Under the pieces are notes generated by a model that did not search any database, was not told the DNA's origin, and saw only the letters and a list, made by a program, of their open reading frames with translations. DNA of 64,000 nucleotides from Malaciobacter mytili LMG 24559 (GTDB lineage Bacteria > Campylobacterota > Campylobacteria > Campylobacterales > Arcobacteraceae): the NCBI RefSeq assembly GCF_003346775.1, contig NZ_CP031219.1, positions 806,001 to 870,000 of the forward strand, given 5' to 3'. Shown in pieces: positions 17,088-25,811 of the stretch. Both the position numbers and the translations under genes were made by a program. Position 1 is the stretch's first letter. Each line of letters opens with the position of its first letter.

Positions 17088-19259
17088 ATGAAATCTTTTT
17101 ATAAACTAAAAAAATATCTTATTTATTTTGCTATTTTAATAGGTTCAATTATTTTCTTAACATCTGTATATTTATTTTTCCCAAAATCTTTAGAAAGTAT
17201 TGATAATCGTTTACGAGATTTTATGTTTATTATAAGAGGTGAAATTCCAACTTCAAATAATATTGTAATTGTAGATATTGATGAGAAGTCTTTAAAACAA
17301 TTAGGTCAATGGCCTTGGAGTAGGGATATTCTTGCAAAACTTTTGCAGACTCTTACTTTAAATGAAGTTGCAGCAATAGGTTTTGATATTGTTTTTGCTG
17401 AAGAGGATAGAACAAGTCCAAAAAAACTTTTTGAAAAGTATAATATTAAAACTGATAATAATATAGATTTTGATGAAATTTTTGCAAATGCTATAAGCTC
17501 CTCTCCTGTTATTCTAGGCTATCAATTTCAATTATTAAATAGTGCTTTTTTACAAAAAGATAATACTCCAAGTTTACCTGCAATTTTTATAGAAAAAAAT
17601 AGAAATTTAGAAATGGATTATGTATTTAATGCAAAAGGTGTTATTTTAAATATACCTATTATTCAAAATAGTGCTTATTCTAGTGGCTTTTTTAACTCAA
17701 TTCCTGATGATACAGGTGTAATTAGGTCTGTTCCTTTGATTTTAAGATATGAAGAACAGATTTATTCTTCATTAGCTTTAGAACTTTTAAGAGCTTTATA
17801 CCAAGAACAAAAAGTACTTATAAATTATGATAATTTAGGTGTACAAAATATCTCTTTTTCACAACTTTCTATTCCTACAGATAGATATGGAAGATTAATG
17901 GTAAATTTTAGAGGAGATAGGGGAACTTTCCCTTATCTTTCAGTTATTGATATTTTAAATAATAATTTTAAAAAAGAAGAGTTAAAAGATAAAATAATTT
18001 TAATAGGGACAAGTGCTGCTGGATTATTAGACTTAAGAGCTACTCCCTATGGGGCTGCCTATCCAGGGGTAGAAGTTCATGCAAATGTAATAGATAATAT
18101 AATAACTCAAGATTTTTTACAAAAGCCTTATTGGATAGAGGGGGCTGATACTTTACATATGATTTTATTGCTTATATTAGTTTTTATAGTTTTAATTAGC
18201 AGTAATATCTACTTAATACCTTTTTTTATTTTAGGTTTTTTTCTACTTGATTTTTGGTTTTTATATGAAATGCTTTTTTCAAAAGGATATATTTTAAATA
18301 TATTCTTTCCTTTATTCTCAATTGCAATAGGAAGTACAATTGCTGTTTTAATAAACTACTTTTTTGAAATAAAACAAGCAAATTTGATAAAAAATAAATT
18401 TTCTTCAAAGGTTTCAAGCAAAGTAATGGAAGATTTATTGAAAAATGAATCTAAAACTTTACAATCTCAAGCAAAAGAAATAACTGTATTTTTCTCTGAT
18501 ATTAGAAGTTTTACTACTATTTCAGAAGAGATGGATAGTGCAAATAGTTTAGTTACTTACTTAAATAATTATATGGAGCCAATGAGTGAGATAATTATGA
18601 AAAATGAGGGCACTATTGATAAGTTTATTGGTGATGCAATTATGGCTTATTGGAATGCTCCAAGTGAGGTTAAAAATCATGCAGATAAAGCAGTAAAAGC
18701 ATCCCTTGAACAGCTTAAATATTTAAAAATATTAAATGAAAGGCTAAAAGAAAATAATTTACCTTTAATTGAAATTGGAATAGGGTTAAATACTGGTATT
18801 GCAGTAGTGGGAGAAATGGGAAGTAAAGGAAGAAGTGATTATACAGTAATAGGTGATCCAATTAATCTAGGTTCAAGATTAGAATCTTTATGTAAATATT
18901 ATGATTCAAAATTAAATATTTCTAATTTTACAAAAGAAAAATTAAAAGAAGAGTATATTTTTAGATTTTTGGATTTGGTAAAAGTAAAAGGAAAATCAAA
19001 ACCCGTAGAGATATGGCAAGTAATTGATTTTGGAAAAGCAAATAAAACTTTACAAAAAGAGTTAGAAACTTATAATCTTGCAATAAAATTATATAAAGAA
19101 GAAAAATTTACTGAGGCTTTAAAAATATTTGAAAGTTTAGATAATAATGAAAATAAAACAAATAAAAATATCTATAAGATTTATATACAAAGGTGTGAAT
19201 ATTATATAAAAACTCCACCAAAAAACTTTGATGGAGTATTTACTCATAATGAAAAATAG
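17088..19259 (+). CDS. CHASE2-domain adenylate cyclase
   Basis: This 723-residue membrane receptor probably makes cAMP in response to a periplasmic signal. Layout: transmembrane helix (about 9-30), periplasmic CHASE2 domain (about 35-345, with VDIDEKSLKQLGQWPWSRD), three transmembrane helices (about 350-425), then a class III cyclase domain (about 460-640). Metal-binding Asp residues lie in VFFSDIRSF and DKFIGDAIMAYW. The Lys in DKFIGD and Asp in YTVIGDPINLGSRL favour ATP over GTP. A TPR-like tail ends the protein. It converges on the FecR/Slam-like operon, a pairing of CHASE2 cyclases and FecR proteins seen in other proteobacteria. Confidence 0.88.
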   Translation: MKSFYKLKKYLIYFAILIGSIIFLTSVYLFFPKSLESIDNRLRDFMFIIRGEIPTSNNIVIVDIDEKSLKQLGQWPWSRDILAKLLQTLTLNEVAAIGFDIVFAEEDRTSPKKLFEKYNIKTDNNIDFDEIFANAISSSPVILGYQFQLLNSAFLQKDNTPSLPAIFIEKNRNLEMDYVFNAKGVILNIPIIQNSAYSSGFFNSIPDDTGVIRSVPLILRYEEQIYSSLALELLRALYQEQKVLINYDNLGVQNISFSQLSIPTDRYGRLMVNFRGDRGTFPYLSVIDILNNNFKKEELKDKIILIGTSAAGLLDLRATPYGAAYPGVEVHANVIDNIITQDFLQKPYWIEGADTLHMILLLILVFIVLISSNIYLIPFFILGFFLLDFWFLYEMLFSKGYILNIFFPLFSIAIGSTIAVLINYFFEIKQANLIKNKFSSKVSSKVMEDLLKNESKTLQSQAKEITVFFSDIRSFTTISEEMDSANSLVTYLNNYMEPMSEIIMKNEGTIDKFIGDAIMAYWNAPSEVKNHADKAVKASLEQLKYLKILNERLKENNLPLIEIGIGLNTGIAVVGEMGSKGRSDYTVIGDPINLGSRLESLCKYYDSKLNISNFTKEKLKEEYIFRFLDLVKVKGKSKPVEIWQVIDFGKANKTLQKELETYNLAIKLYKEEKFTEALKIFESLDNNENKTNKNIYKIYIQRCEYYIKTPPKNFDGVFTHNEK
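19204..19237 (-). terminator. Terminator of the Slam-like/FecR operon
   Basis: On the minus strand ACTCCATC pairs with GGTGGAGT (one U-G wobble) and is followed by TTTTTATA, a good intrinsic terminator. It lies inside the 3' coding end of the convergent cyclase gene. Confidence 0.6.
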
Positions 19260-19262
19260 GAG

Positions 19263-20735
19263 TTATTTAGAAGCTTTAAATACTCCTGCATAATCATATC
19301 CTGCTTCATTAAAATTAAACTTTCCTCCAACAGATTTTGCATTTTCTCCATAAAACTTACCTTCTCCACCACCTGTTGCTGTACCAGTTGCATTAAAATT
19401 AAAGCCACTTGTTGATAAATTACCTGCAACATTAATTGTTGTTCCTGCTAAGTCAAAAGAACCACTTAATGATTTTGCACCAAAATTCATATTTAAAGAA
19501 ACTGTTGAAGTTGTTGCATCAAAATTGTTTGAGCCATATCCTAAAGCATAGCCATTATAAGTTGCCAAAGCACTGCTATTAATTAAATTTTGTATTTCAG
19601 ATAGTTTTGTTTGTGTCCCTAATATCCAATATCCACCAAAATAATAATAGTCATTTCCCATTGCCATAGCATTCCACTCACCCCATTGTACATCATCATC
19701 AGTATTATATGTTCCATCTGCTTTATCTGGTTTAGATGAATAAGAACTACTAGTTAAAAAAAAGTTTGTATCTGAATTATATTTTGAACCACTTAATAAA
19801 GTTAAAGTTCCACTATAAACTCCATCATTTTCAAAATTTGATAAAAGATTTTCCATTTGAAGATTTAAATTTACATCTCCATTTGTGTCTGTTATTGTTG
19901 TTTTATTATCTTCAAGAACTCCAGAAGAAATATTTGTTGTAAAGACATTATATCCTGTGATTTTAGTAGTTTCATTTGTTGTTTTTGGTAAAGAGTTCAA
20001 TTCATCATAATTCTCTTTTTCATTTACTTCTTGTGTTGTTACTTCTTGTGTTTGTTCATTTTGCTCAATATTTGTAGTAGGAGTTTCTTTTAAATCAAAA
20101 CCAAACTCTGATAATAGTTTTTCAGTCTCTTCAGTTGATAAGAATTTTGTGTTTTCATCAGTTTCTAAGATAGAAGTAGTATCAAACTTTTTGATTTGTA
20201 TAGGTTCATTTGCTTTTAGTTCAATATACTCTCCTGCATTGATTATTATTACTTCATTAGTTAATAAAGAAACTATTTCAATAGTTCCTTCTGTACAAAA
20301 AATAATTTCTCTATTTTCTTGAATATTACTTAAAATTTGAGTTCCTCTAATACCAATTGAAGAGTTTTTTGATTTAAGCTTAAATTTTTCTGGGGCAAGT
20401 TTTCCTATTTTTCCAGTTATTGTTCTAAAAGTTCCTTGTATTAGACCAAATTGTGCTTTATATTCTTTATTTTTTTCATCAAAAATATAATCATTGATTT
20501 TAAATGTAGAATTTTTACCAATAGTGATTATTGTATTATCTTTAAAAATAAGTTGAACTTTAGTATTTTGTTTAGTTTCAATTTCATCATTTTTAAAAAT
20601 ATCTGAATCTTTTTCTAGTTTTAGTTTTACAGTATCTCTAATAATTAAAGCTTCCCCTGTAATTGCCACAACTTTTGCCACATTTGCAAATAAAAAAGTT
20701 GTAAAAAATAAGCATATAATCAATATTTTTTTCAT
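19263..20735 (-). CDS. Secreted FecR-domain protein with TbpB-like C-terminal barrel
   Basis: 490 residues. Residues 1-17 form a Sec signal peptide (LIICLFFTTFLFANV). A FecR domain follows (about 45-150: FKNDEIETKQNTKVQLIF, IGIRGTQILS), then a low-complexity Thr/Glu/Asn linker. The C-terminal third is Gly/Ser/Asn-rich and beta-like, ending GKFYGENAKSVGGKFNF and AGVFKASK. That ending is the pattern of the TbpB/factor-H-binding-type beta-barrel domain found in Slam-dependent surface proteins. There is no lipobox Cys. It is translated from an ATGA overlap with the Slam-like gene, which supports a carrier-substrate pair. The FecR part is clear; the barrel assignment is by pattern only. Confidence 0.75.
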   Translation of the reverse strand: MKKILIICLFFTTFLFANVAKVVAITGEALIIRDTVKLKLEKDSDIFKNDEIETKQNTKVQLIFKDNTIITIGKNSTFKINDYIFDEKNKEYKAQFGLIQGTFRTITGKIGKLAPEKFKLKSKNSSIGIRGTQILSNIQENREIIFCTEGTIEIVSLLTNEVIIINAGEYIELKANEPIQIKKFDTTSILETDENTKFLSTEETEKLLSEFGFDLKETPTTNIEQNEQTQEVTTQEVNEKENYDELNSLPKTTNETTKITGYNVFTTNISSGVLEDNKTTITDTNGDVNLNLQMENLLSNFENDGVYSGTLTLLSGSKYNSDTNFFLTSSSYSSKPDKADGTYNTDDDVQWGEWNAMAMGNDYYYFGGYWILGTQTKLSEIQNLINSSALATYNGYALGYGSNNFDATTSTVSLNMNFGAKSLSGSFDLAGTTINVAGNLSTSGFNFNATGTATGGGEGKFYGENAKSVGGKFNFNEAGYDYAGVFKASK

Positions 20736-22057
20736 AGTCTAAATCTCCAAATATAGTTTAGATAAACAGCATCTCTTTTATACTCATAAGCTTCTTGATT
20801 TGAGTTATTTTTAGTTTTTGTATATGATAAAGTTAAAAAGTCTTTTTTATCTATTATTTTTGTAAGTCCAATATAAAATTGGTTATTATAATCTTTTCTT
20901 ACATTATTAAAAAATAAGTCTTTTTCTTTATACTCGATTTGTTTATGTTGGAATTTTAGATTTAAAACTAAAGTTGATTGTATATCATATGAATAATAAA
21001 ATAAATGTGTATAACTATTTTTATCTATATCACTTCTTTGTCCTAAATCTTTATGGTCCTTATCTATTATATATTCATAAGTAAAATCTTTATATTTTAT
21101 ATTTGCACCAATTAGTTTTTTTGAATAGTTTTTTTCTCTATCTATTTTATGTTTATAATGAAATTCTTGAAAAGAAGAATAAATAGAAAATATTGTATCT
21201 TTATTGATAAGTTTTTTATATTTTGGAGTAATTAAGTAAGTATCAAAATCAGCTTTATCTCCTGTTAAAATCTTATCAAATCCAAATTCCAAAGAGTATT
21301 CACTATTTGTTTTATTATCATTATAAAATAAAGTTGGTCTATAAGAAAAATAAGTAAAATTATATTTATCATCTTCAACTTGATTTTTATAAAAAAATGT
21401 TCCACTATGCTTTAAAGTAAAAGGTAAATCTTTTGAAATTGAATGTAGATGATTTATCTGAAAAAGAGAAGTATAAGAAAGACTTGATTTTGCTTTATCC
21501 ATATTAACTTCAAGATTATTAAATCCTGGTAAATTAAAGGTATCTTGAATTACTCCACTATTTATATTGCTATCATATAAAAATCCAAACCCTAAAGTAA
21601 TAAAAGTAGAATTAAGCTCTTTATTATTTTGAGCTAATTTTATATATTCTTGTATATTTTTTCTTACATTTTGTGGAATAGGGTACTTAAGTACTTCTAA
21701 AAACTCTTTTTTAGCCTCTTCTTTAAAACCTAAAATTAATAGAACTCTTGCATATTCCAATCTTGCTCGATGAAAATCAGGTTTTTTTATAAGAACTCTT
21801 TCAAAAGCTGCACTAGCATCATCATAAAGTTTTAACTTTAAAGCACTCATTCCTAGATAAAAGTTAATATCAACATTATCACTATATTTTAAAAATAACT
21901 TATTAAACTTTTCATAAGCACTTATATAATTACCTAACTTATATTGGGAAGAAGCAAAAATAAACTCATTTGAAGTAGTTATATATTCATTATTTTTTAA
22001 CTCTTTAGCATATATATTAAAAAATATAATAAATACAAAAAAGATATATTTTCTCAT
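20732..22057 (-). CDS. TPR plus outer-membrane barrel protein, Slam-like
   Basis: 441 residues with a Sec signal peptide (YIFFVFIIFFNIYAK). About three TPR units follow (residues 35-140, including AAFERVLIKKPDFHRARLEYARVLL). The rest, about residues 150-441, consists of alternating short beta strands and ends in an aromatic residue two from the end (YLNYIWRFRL), as expected for an outer-membrane barrel. This is the architecture of Slam (surface lipoprotein assembly modulator, DUF560). The ribosome binding site AGGGA lies seven bases before the ATG. It is the first gene of the operon, with the FecR/TbpB-like protein next. It could be another TPR porin; Slam is inferred from architecture and neighbour. 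Confidence 0.65.
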   Translation of the reverse strand: MRKYIFFVFIIFFNIYAKELKNNEYITTSNEFIFASSQYKLGNYISAYEKFNKLFLKYSDNVDINFYLGMSALKLKLYDDASAAFERVLIKKPDFHRARLEYARVLLILGFKEEAKKEFLEVLKYPIPQNVRKNIQEYIKLAQNNKELNSTFITLGFGFLYDSNINSGVIQDTFNLPGFNNLEVNMDKAKSSLSYTSLFQINHLHSISKDLPFTLKHSGTFFYKNQVEDDKYNFTYFSYRPTLFYNDNKTNSEYSLEFGFDKILTGDKADFDTYLITPKYKKLINKDTIFSIYSSFQEFHYKHKIDREKNYSKKLIGANIKYKDFTYEYIIDKDHKDLGQRSDIDKNSYTHLFYYSYDIQSTLVLNLKFQHKQIEYKEKDLFFNNVRKDYNNQFYIGLTKIIDKKDFLTLSYTKTKNNSNQEAYEYKRDAVYLNYIWRFRL

Positions 22058-22105
22058 AGATGTGTCCCTATGGTGGTTTAAAATATTATTTTTGCAAATT
22101 TTTTA

Positions 22106-22130
22106 TAAGTTTAAGTTTAAAATAAGTTTA
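22106..22130. repeat. Three direct TAAGTTTA repeats upstream of the Slam-like operon
   Basis: TAAGTTTA occurs at 22106, 22112 and 22123, between the trpE terminator and the Slam-like start. Their position would suit an operator or activator site. The sequence is AT-rich, so chance is possible. Confidence 0.35.
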
Positions 22131-22158
22131 AATAATAAATTATTTGAAAATATAATTT

Positions 22159-22188
22159 TTTATCGCAACATTAAAATGTTACGATAAA
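22159..22188 (-). terminator. Terminator of the cvpA-to-trpE operon
   Basis: On the minus strand TTTATCGTAACA pairs with TGTTGCGATAAA (12 pairs, one U-G wobble) around a 6-base loop. The stop codon of trpE is within the stem. An A/T-rich tail follows. Confidence 0.6.
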
Positions 22189-23588
22189 TCTTTTAGTGTT
22201 GCAATATTTGCAGCAAGTTTATTATGAACTTCTAAGTATTCAAGTTCATCAATAGAGTCAGCAACTACTCCAGCACCAGCTTGGAATACTACTTTATCTT
22301 TAGTAAGAAGAGTTGTTCTAATAGTAATTGCACTATCCATATTACCATCAAAACCAAAATAAGCTATACTTCCACTATAAAAGCTTCTTTTAATTCCCTC
22401 AAATTGTGCAATTAATTCCATAGCTCTAATTTTAGGAGCACCTGTCATCGTTCCAGCTGTAAAAGTGGCTGCAAATAAATCAAACATATCATATTTGTCA
22501 TCAATAATTGCTTCCACATCTGATACTATATGCATAACATGTGAATATCTTTCTATTCTCATTAAATCAGTAACTTTAACTGTTCCTGCAAGGGCAACTC
22601 TTCCCACATCATTTCTTCCTAAATCTACAAGCATAATATGTTCTGCTCTCTCTTTAGGATCATTTAGTAACTCTTTTTCTAGTTCTAAATCCCTATCTAA
22701 AGTTTTACCTCTTTTTCTTGTACCTGCAATTGGTCTTAGTAGTAAATGTCCATCTACTAGTTTTATCATAACTTCAGGAGAACTTCCTGCAATTGAAAAG
22801 TTTTCAAACTCTAAAAAATATAAATATGGACTTGGATTTTTACTTCTTAAAGCCCTATAAAAGCTTAAATGATCAACTTTTGCTTTTTGAATAAATCTAT
22901 TAGACATAAGAATTTGAAAAATATCTCCACTTCTTATCATCTCTTTTGATTTTTTAACCATTTCAAAAAATTGTTCTTTTGTATAGTTAAATTTACCTTC
23001 ATCTAAAAGTTCTGCTTTTTTTAATGGTGTAAAAGTATAAGGAGTATAAAGTTCTTGCTCAATTCTTTCACACTCCTTTTCACACTCTTTTAAAGAAGTC
23101 ACCATAACTAATTTAGAAGTCTTATGTGAAAAACCTAAGATTATTTTAGGTCTTATTAAATCAACATCAGCAATATTTAACTGATCTTCTAAATTATTCA
23201 TTGATTTTTTAAGTGTTGGTTCAAACTCTTTTCCTATATCATAACCAACATTTCCAATAAATCCATCAATTAAGCCAATACCAAGCTCTCTTGATTTATT
23301 TTTATAAACTTCTTTATCAAAGTTTTTATAATATTTTTGTAAAAATTTTAAAGGGTTTGAATCAACTTCAGTTACTTCTCCCGCTTCATTTTTATAAAAT
23401 GATTTATTATCTTTATACCAAACTCTTTCCCTCGCTCCTATAATTATATAAGAGTAGTTCCCATCACTTGAGTTAATTGTACTTTCAAATAAAAAAGTAA
23501 TCTCATCTTTATAAAGATTTTTTACTTTTTCATAAATAGAAACAGGTGTAAACTGATCTAAAAAAAGCTCTTTTGAAAAAAAATTCAT
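22179..23588 (-). CDS. trpE: Anthranilate synthase component I
   Basis: TrpE converts chorismate and ammonia to anthranilate, the first step of tryptophan synthesis. 469 residues. The chorismate-binding core includes SGDIFQILMSNRF, PSPYLYFLEF, LRPIAGTRKRGKT (about residues 283-295), ERAEHIMLVDLGRNDVGRV and GTMTGAPKIRAMELI. PIAGTR favours TrpE; PabB usually has PIKGTR. No trpD/G or other trp genes are adjacent, so it is the detached last gene of the cvpA-lysS-glyA-SPOR operon. Confidence 0.88.
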   Translation of the reverse strand: MNFFSKELFLDQFTPVSIYEKVKNLYKDEITFLFESTINSSDGNYSYIIIGARERVWYKDNKSFYKNEAGEVTEVDSNPLKFLQKYYKNFDKEVYKNKSRELGIGLIDGFIGNVGYDIGKEFEPTLKKSMNNLEDQLNIADVDLIRPKIILGFSHKTSKLVMVTSLKECEKECERIEQELYTPYTFTPLKKAELLDEGKFNYTKEQFFEMVKKSKEMIRSGDIFQILMSNRFIQKAKVDHLSFYRALRSKNPSPYLYFLEFENFSIAGSSPEVMIKLVDGHLLLRPIAGTRKRGKTLDRDLELEKELLNDPKERAEHIMLVDLGRNDVGRVALAGTVKVTDLMRIERYSHVMHIVSDVEAIIDDKYDMFDLFAATFTAGTMTGAPKIRAMELIAQFEGIKRSFYSGSIAYFGFDGNMDSAITIRTTLLTKDKVVFQAGAGVVADSIDELEYLEVHNKLAANIATLKDLS

Positions 23589-23600
23589 TATTAAATTACC

Positions 23601-24521
23601 TTAAAATCTTAAAATAAAGGCACTAGAAATATTTAGTTTTCTTTTAATAATTTCCATATTTTTTTCAGCTTCTGCTCTATTTTTATATGGTCCAATTAAA
23701 ACTTTATTATAAATTTTACCATTGATATTTACTTTATAAATAGTAAAAGCAAATCCATTATTTACAATTTTATCTAAATATTTTTGTGCTGGTTGTTTAG
23801 AAAAAGCTCCAACTTGTACAAAAGTTCCCTCTGGTTTAGTTGTAGTTTTAACTACAGGTTTTTTTTCTACTTTTGGTTCTGTTACCACAGGTTTTTTCTT
23901 TGGTAAAGTAGTTTGCTCTTTTGCTACTTCTTCTTTTACAGGTTCTACTTTTTTCTCTTCAACAGCTACTTCTTCTTTTATACCAAAAACATCAGGTTTT
24001 GCAACAGTTTCTTCTTCAATCTTTTTTTCTTTTTCTTCAATAGATTGAATATTTAACTCTTCTTCTTTTTGCTCCACTTGATTATTTTGTTCTTTTATAT
24101 TTTTTAATTTTTCATCAATGATTTTTTGATATTGTTCTTCAATATTATCATTTTCTAAAATTTTTTCTTCTTTAGATTTGTTTGTTTCAAATCCACTATC
24201 TTCACTTGGAGAATTTAAAAGACGAATAATTACTATTGTTAATAAAAAAAGTATAATTAATACAAGCCCTAAAATAAGGTATTTTTTCTTATTTATTTCA
24301 TTAGAGTCATTTGAAGTTCCAAGCATAATATCCCCTAATTCTTGATCGGCAATATCAACTTTTACTGCATCCTCTTCAATATTATTTCTTATACTATTTT
24401 GAGGTTGAGGATTAAAAGATATTTCCTCTTCCTTTTTTAGTTGAGATAATCTTTGTTCTAATTCTTCAGTCTCTTGTTTTATTTGTACTTTCTTTAAAAA
24501 ATCTTCGCCTTTGATTTCCAT
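23601..24521 (-). CDS. SPOR-domain inner-membrane protein
   Basis: This 306-residue bitopic protein has a cytoplasmic N-terminus with a short coiled-coil (about 8-32), one transmembrane helix (KKYLILGLVLIILFLLTIVII, about 79-100), a long Glu/Lys/Val-rich periplasmic linker and a C-terminal SPOR domain (about 228-306: GTFVQVGAFSKQPAQKYLDK, VLIGPYKNRAEAEKNM). SPOR domains bind denuded septal peptidoglycan, so a role in cell division or wall remodelling is likely. The same layout is seen in FtsN and DamX, but identity with either is not shown. It lies between glyA and trpE. Confidence 0.85.
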   Translation of the reverse strand: MEIKGEDFLKKVQIKQETEELEQRLSQLKKEEEISFNPQPQNSIRNNIEEDAVKVDIADQELGDIMLGTSNDSNEINKKKYLILGLVLIILFLLTIVIIRLLNSPSEDSGFETNKSKEEKILENDNIEEQYQKIIDEKLKNIKEQNNQVEQKEEELNIQSIEEKEKKIEEETVAKPDVFGIKEEVAVEEKKVEPVKEEVAKEQTTLPKKKPVVTEPKVEKKPVVKTTTKPEGTFVQVGAFSKQPAQKYLDKIVNNGFAFTIYKVNINGKIYNKVLIGPYKNRAEAEKNMEIIKRKLNISSAFILRF

Positions 24522-24536
24522 TATTAATCCTTATTT

Positions 24537-25799
24537 TTAGTAAGTAGATTGAGTATAAATAACAAACTTAGAAGCAAGCTCTTCAAGTTCTTTATTTACT
24601 TTTTCTTGAAGTTGCGTATTTTCAATGTCATCTAATACATCACATATTTTATTTGCTATATATTCAAACTCTTTTTCTTTCATCCCTCTTGCTGTTAATG
24701 CTGGGCTTCCTATTCTTATACCACTTGTTACAAATGGACTTCTTGTCTCTCCTGGTACTGTATTTTTATTTACTGTTATCCCTGCTTTCCCTAATGCTGC
24801 ATCTGCATCTTTCCCTGAAAATGGTTTATTTAAAAATGATACTAATACTAAGTGATTATCTGTTCCATTACTTACTAAATCATATCCTCTTTTTACTAGT
24901 ACTTCTGCTAATACTTTTGCATTTGCTTTTACTTGTTTTGCATACTCTTTCCATTGTGGTTTTAAAACTTCTCCAAATGCTACTGCTTTTGCTGCTATTA
25001 CATGTACTAATGGTCCACCTTGTAATCCTGGGAAAATTGCACTATTGATTTTTTTTGCTATTTCCTCATCATTTGTCATTATCATCCCACCTCTTGGACC
25101 TCTTAATGTCTTATGAGTTGTTGTTGTTACTATATCTGCGTATGGGAATGGGCTTTGGTGCTCTCCTGCTGCTACTAGTCCTGCTACATGTGCTATATCT
25201 GCAAATAAAATTGCTCCTACTTCATCTGCTATTTCTTTAAATCTTTTAAAATCTATCTCTCTTGCGTATGCACTTGCTCCACATACTATAATTTTTGGTT
25301 GAACTATTTTTGCTATATCTAATACTTTATCATAGTTAATTCTTCCATCAAGTTCTACTCCATAATAGAATGCTTGATAGTTCTTACCTGAAAAAGATGG
25401 TTTTGAACCATGTGTTAAGTGTCCTCCATGTGATAAATCCATTCCTAGGATTTTATCTCCTGCACTTAATAATGCTGCATATACTGCACCATTTGCTTGG
25501 CTTCCTGAATGTGGTTGTACATTTGCATATTTACATCCAAAGATTTCGCATGCTCTATTGATTGCTAATTGTTCTACTTCATCAGCAAATTCACATCCTC
25601 CATAATATCTTTTATATGGATAACCCTCTGCATATTTATTTGTAAAAATAGAACCCATTGCTTGCATTACTGCTGGGCTTGTAAAGTTTTCACTTGCTAT
25701 CATCTCTAAATGATTTGTTTGTCTTTTTAATTCATTCTCTATGATGGAAAATACTTTTTCATCTGCTTGTGCTAAGTTCTCATTTGATAAAAAACTCAT
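24537..25799 (-). CDS. glyA: Serine hydroxymethyltransferase
   Basis: PLP enzyme interconverting serine and glycine with one-carbon transfer to tetrahydrofolate; its methylene-THF feeds FolD. 420 residues, with [31 protein letters not shown], the PLP-lysine motif [14 protein letters not shown] and [13 protein letters not shown]. Codon use is odd: most of the gene strongly prefers A-ending codons (GCA, ACA, GTA, CCA, ATA) and GGG. The last 30-40 codons revert to T-ending codons like neighbouring genes. This suggests a mosaic or converted gene. The protein itself looks fully functional. Confidence 0.96.
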   Translation of the reverse strand: MSFLSNENLAQADEKVFSIIENELKRQTNHLEMIASENFTSPAVMQAMGSIFTNKYAEGYPYKRYYGGCEFADEVEQLAINRACEIFGCKYANVQPHSGSQANGAVYAALLSAGDKILGMDLSHGGHLTHGSKPSFSGKNYQAFYYGVELDGRINYDKVLDIAKIVQPKIIVCGASAYAREIDFKRFKEIADEVGAILFADIAHVAGLVAAGEHQSPFPYADIVTTTTHKTLRGPRGGMIMTNDEEIAKKINSAIFPGLQGGPLVHVIAAKAVAFGEVLKPQWKEYAKQVKANAKVLAEVLVKRGYDLVSNGTDNHLVLVSFLNKPFSGKDADAALGKAGITVNKNTVPGETRSPFVTSGIRIGSPALTARGMKEKEFEYIANKICDVLDDIENTQLQEKVNKELEELASKFVIYTQSTY

Positions 25800-25811
25800 A
25801 TTATTCTCCTT

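Noticed and set aside
22179-23588. Calling the chorismate enzyme PabB or an isochorismate synthase
   Set aside because: The PIAGTR motif favours TrpE and the N-terminal domain is the TrpE type; PabB usually has PIKGTR. Some doubt remains because no trp genes are adjacent.
24653-25048. Leu-rich plus-strand frame opposite glyA
   Set aside because: Shadow of the unusual glyA codon use; low-complexity translation and no start context.
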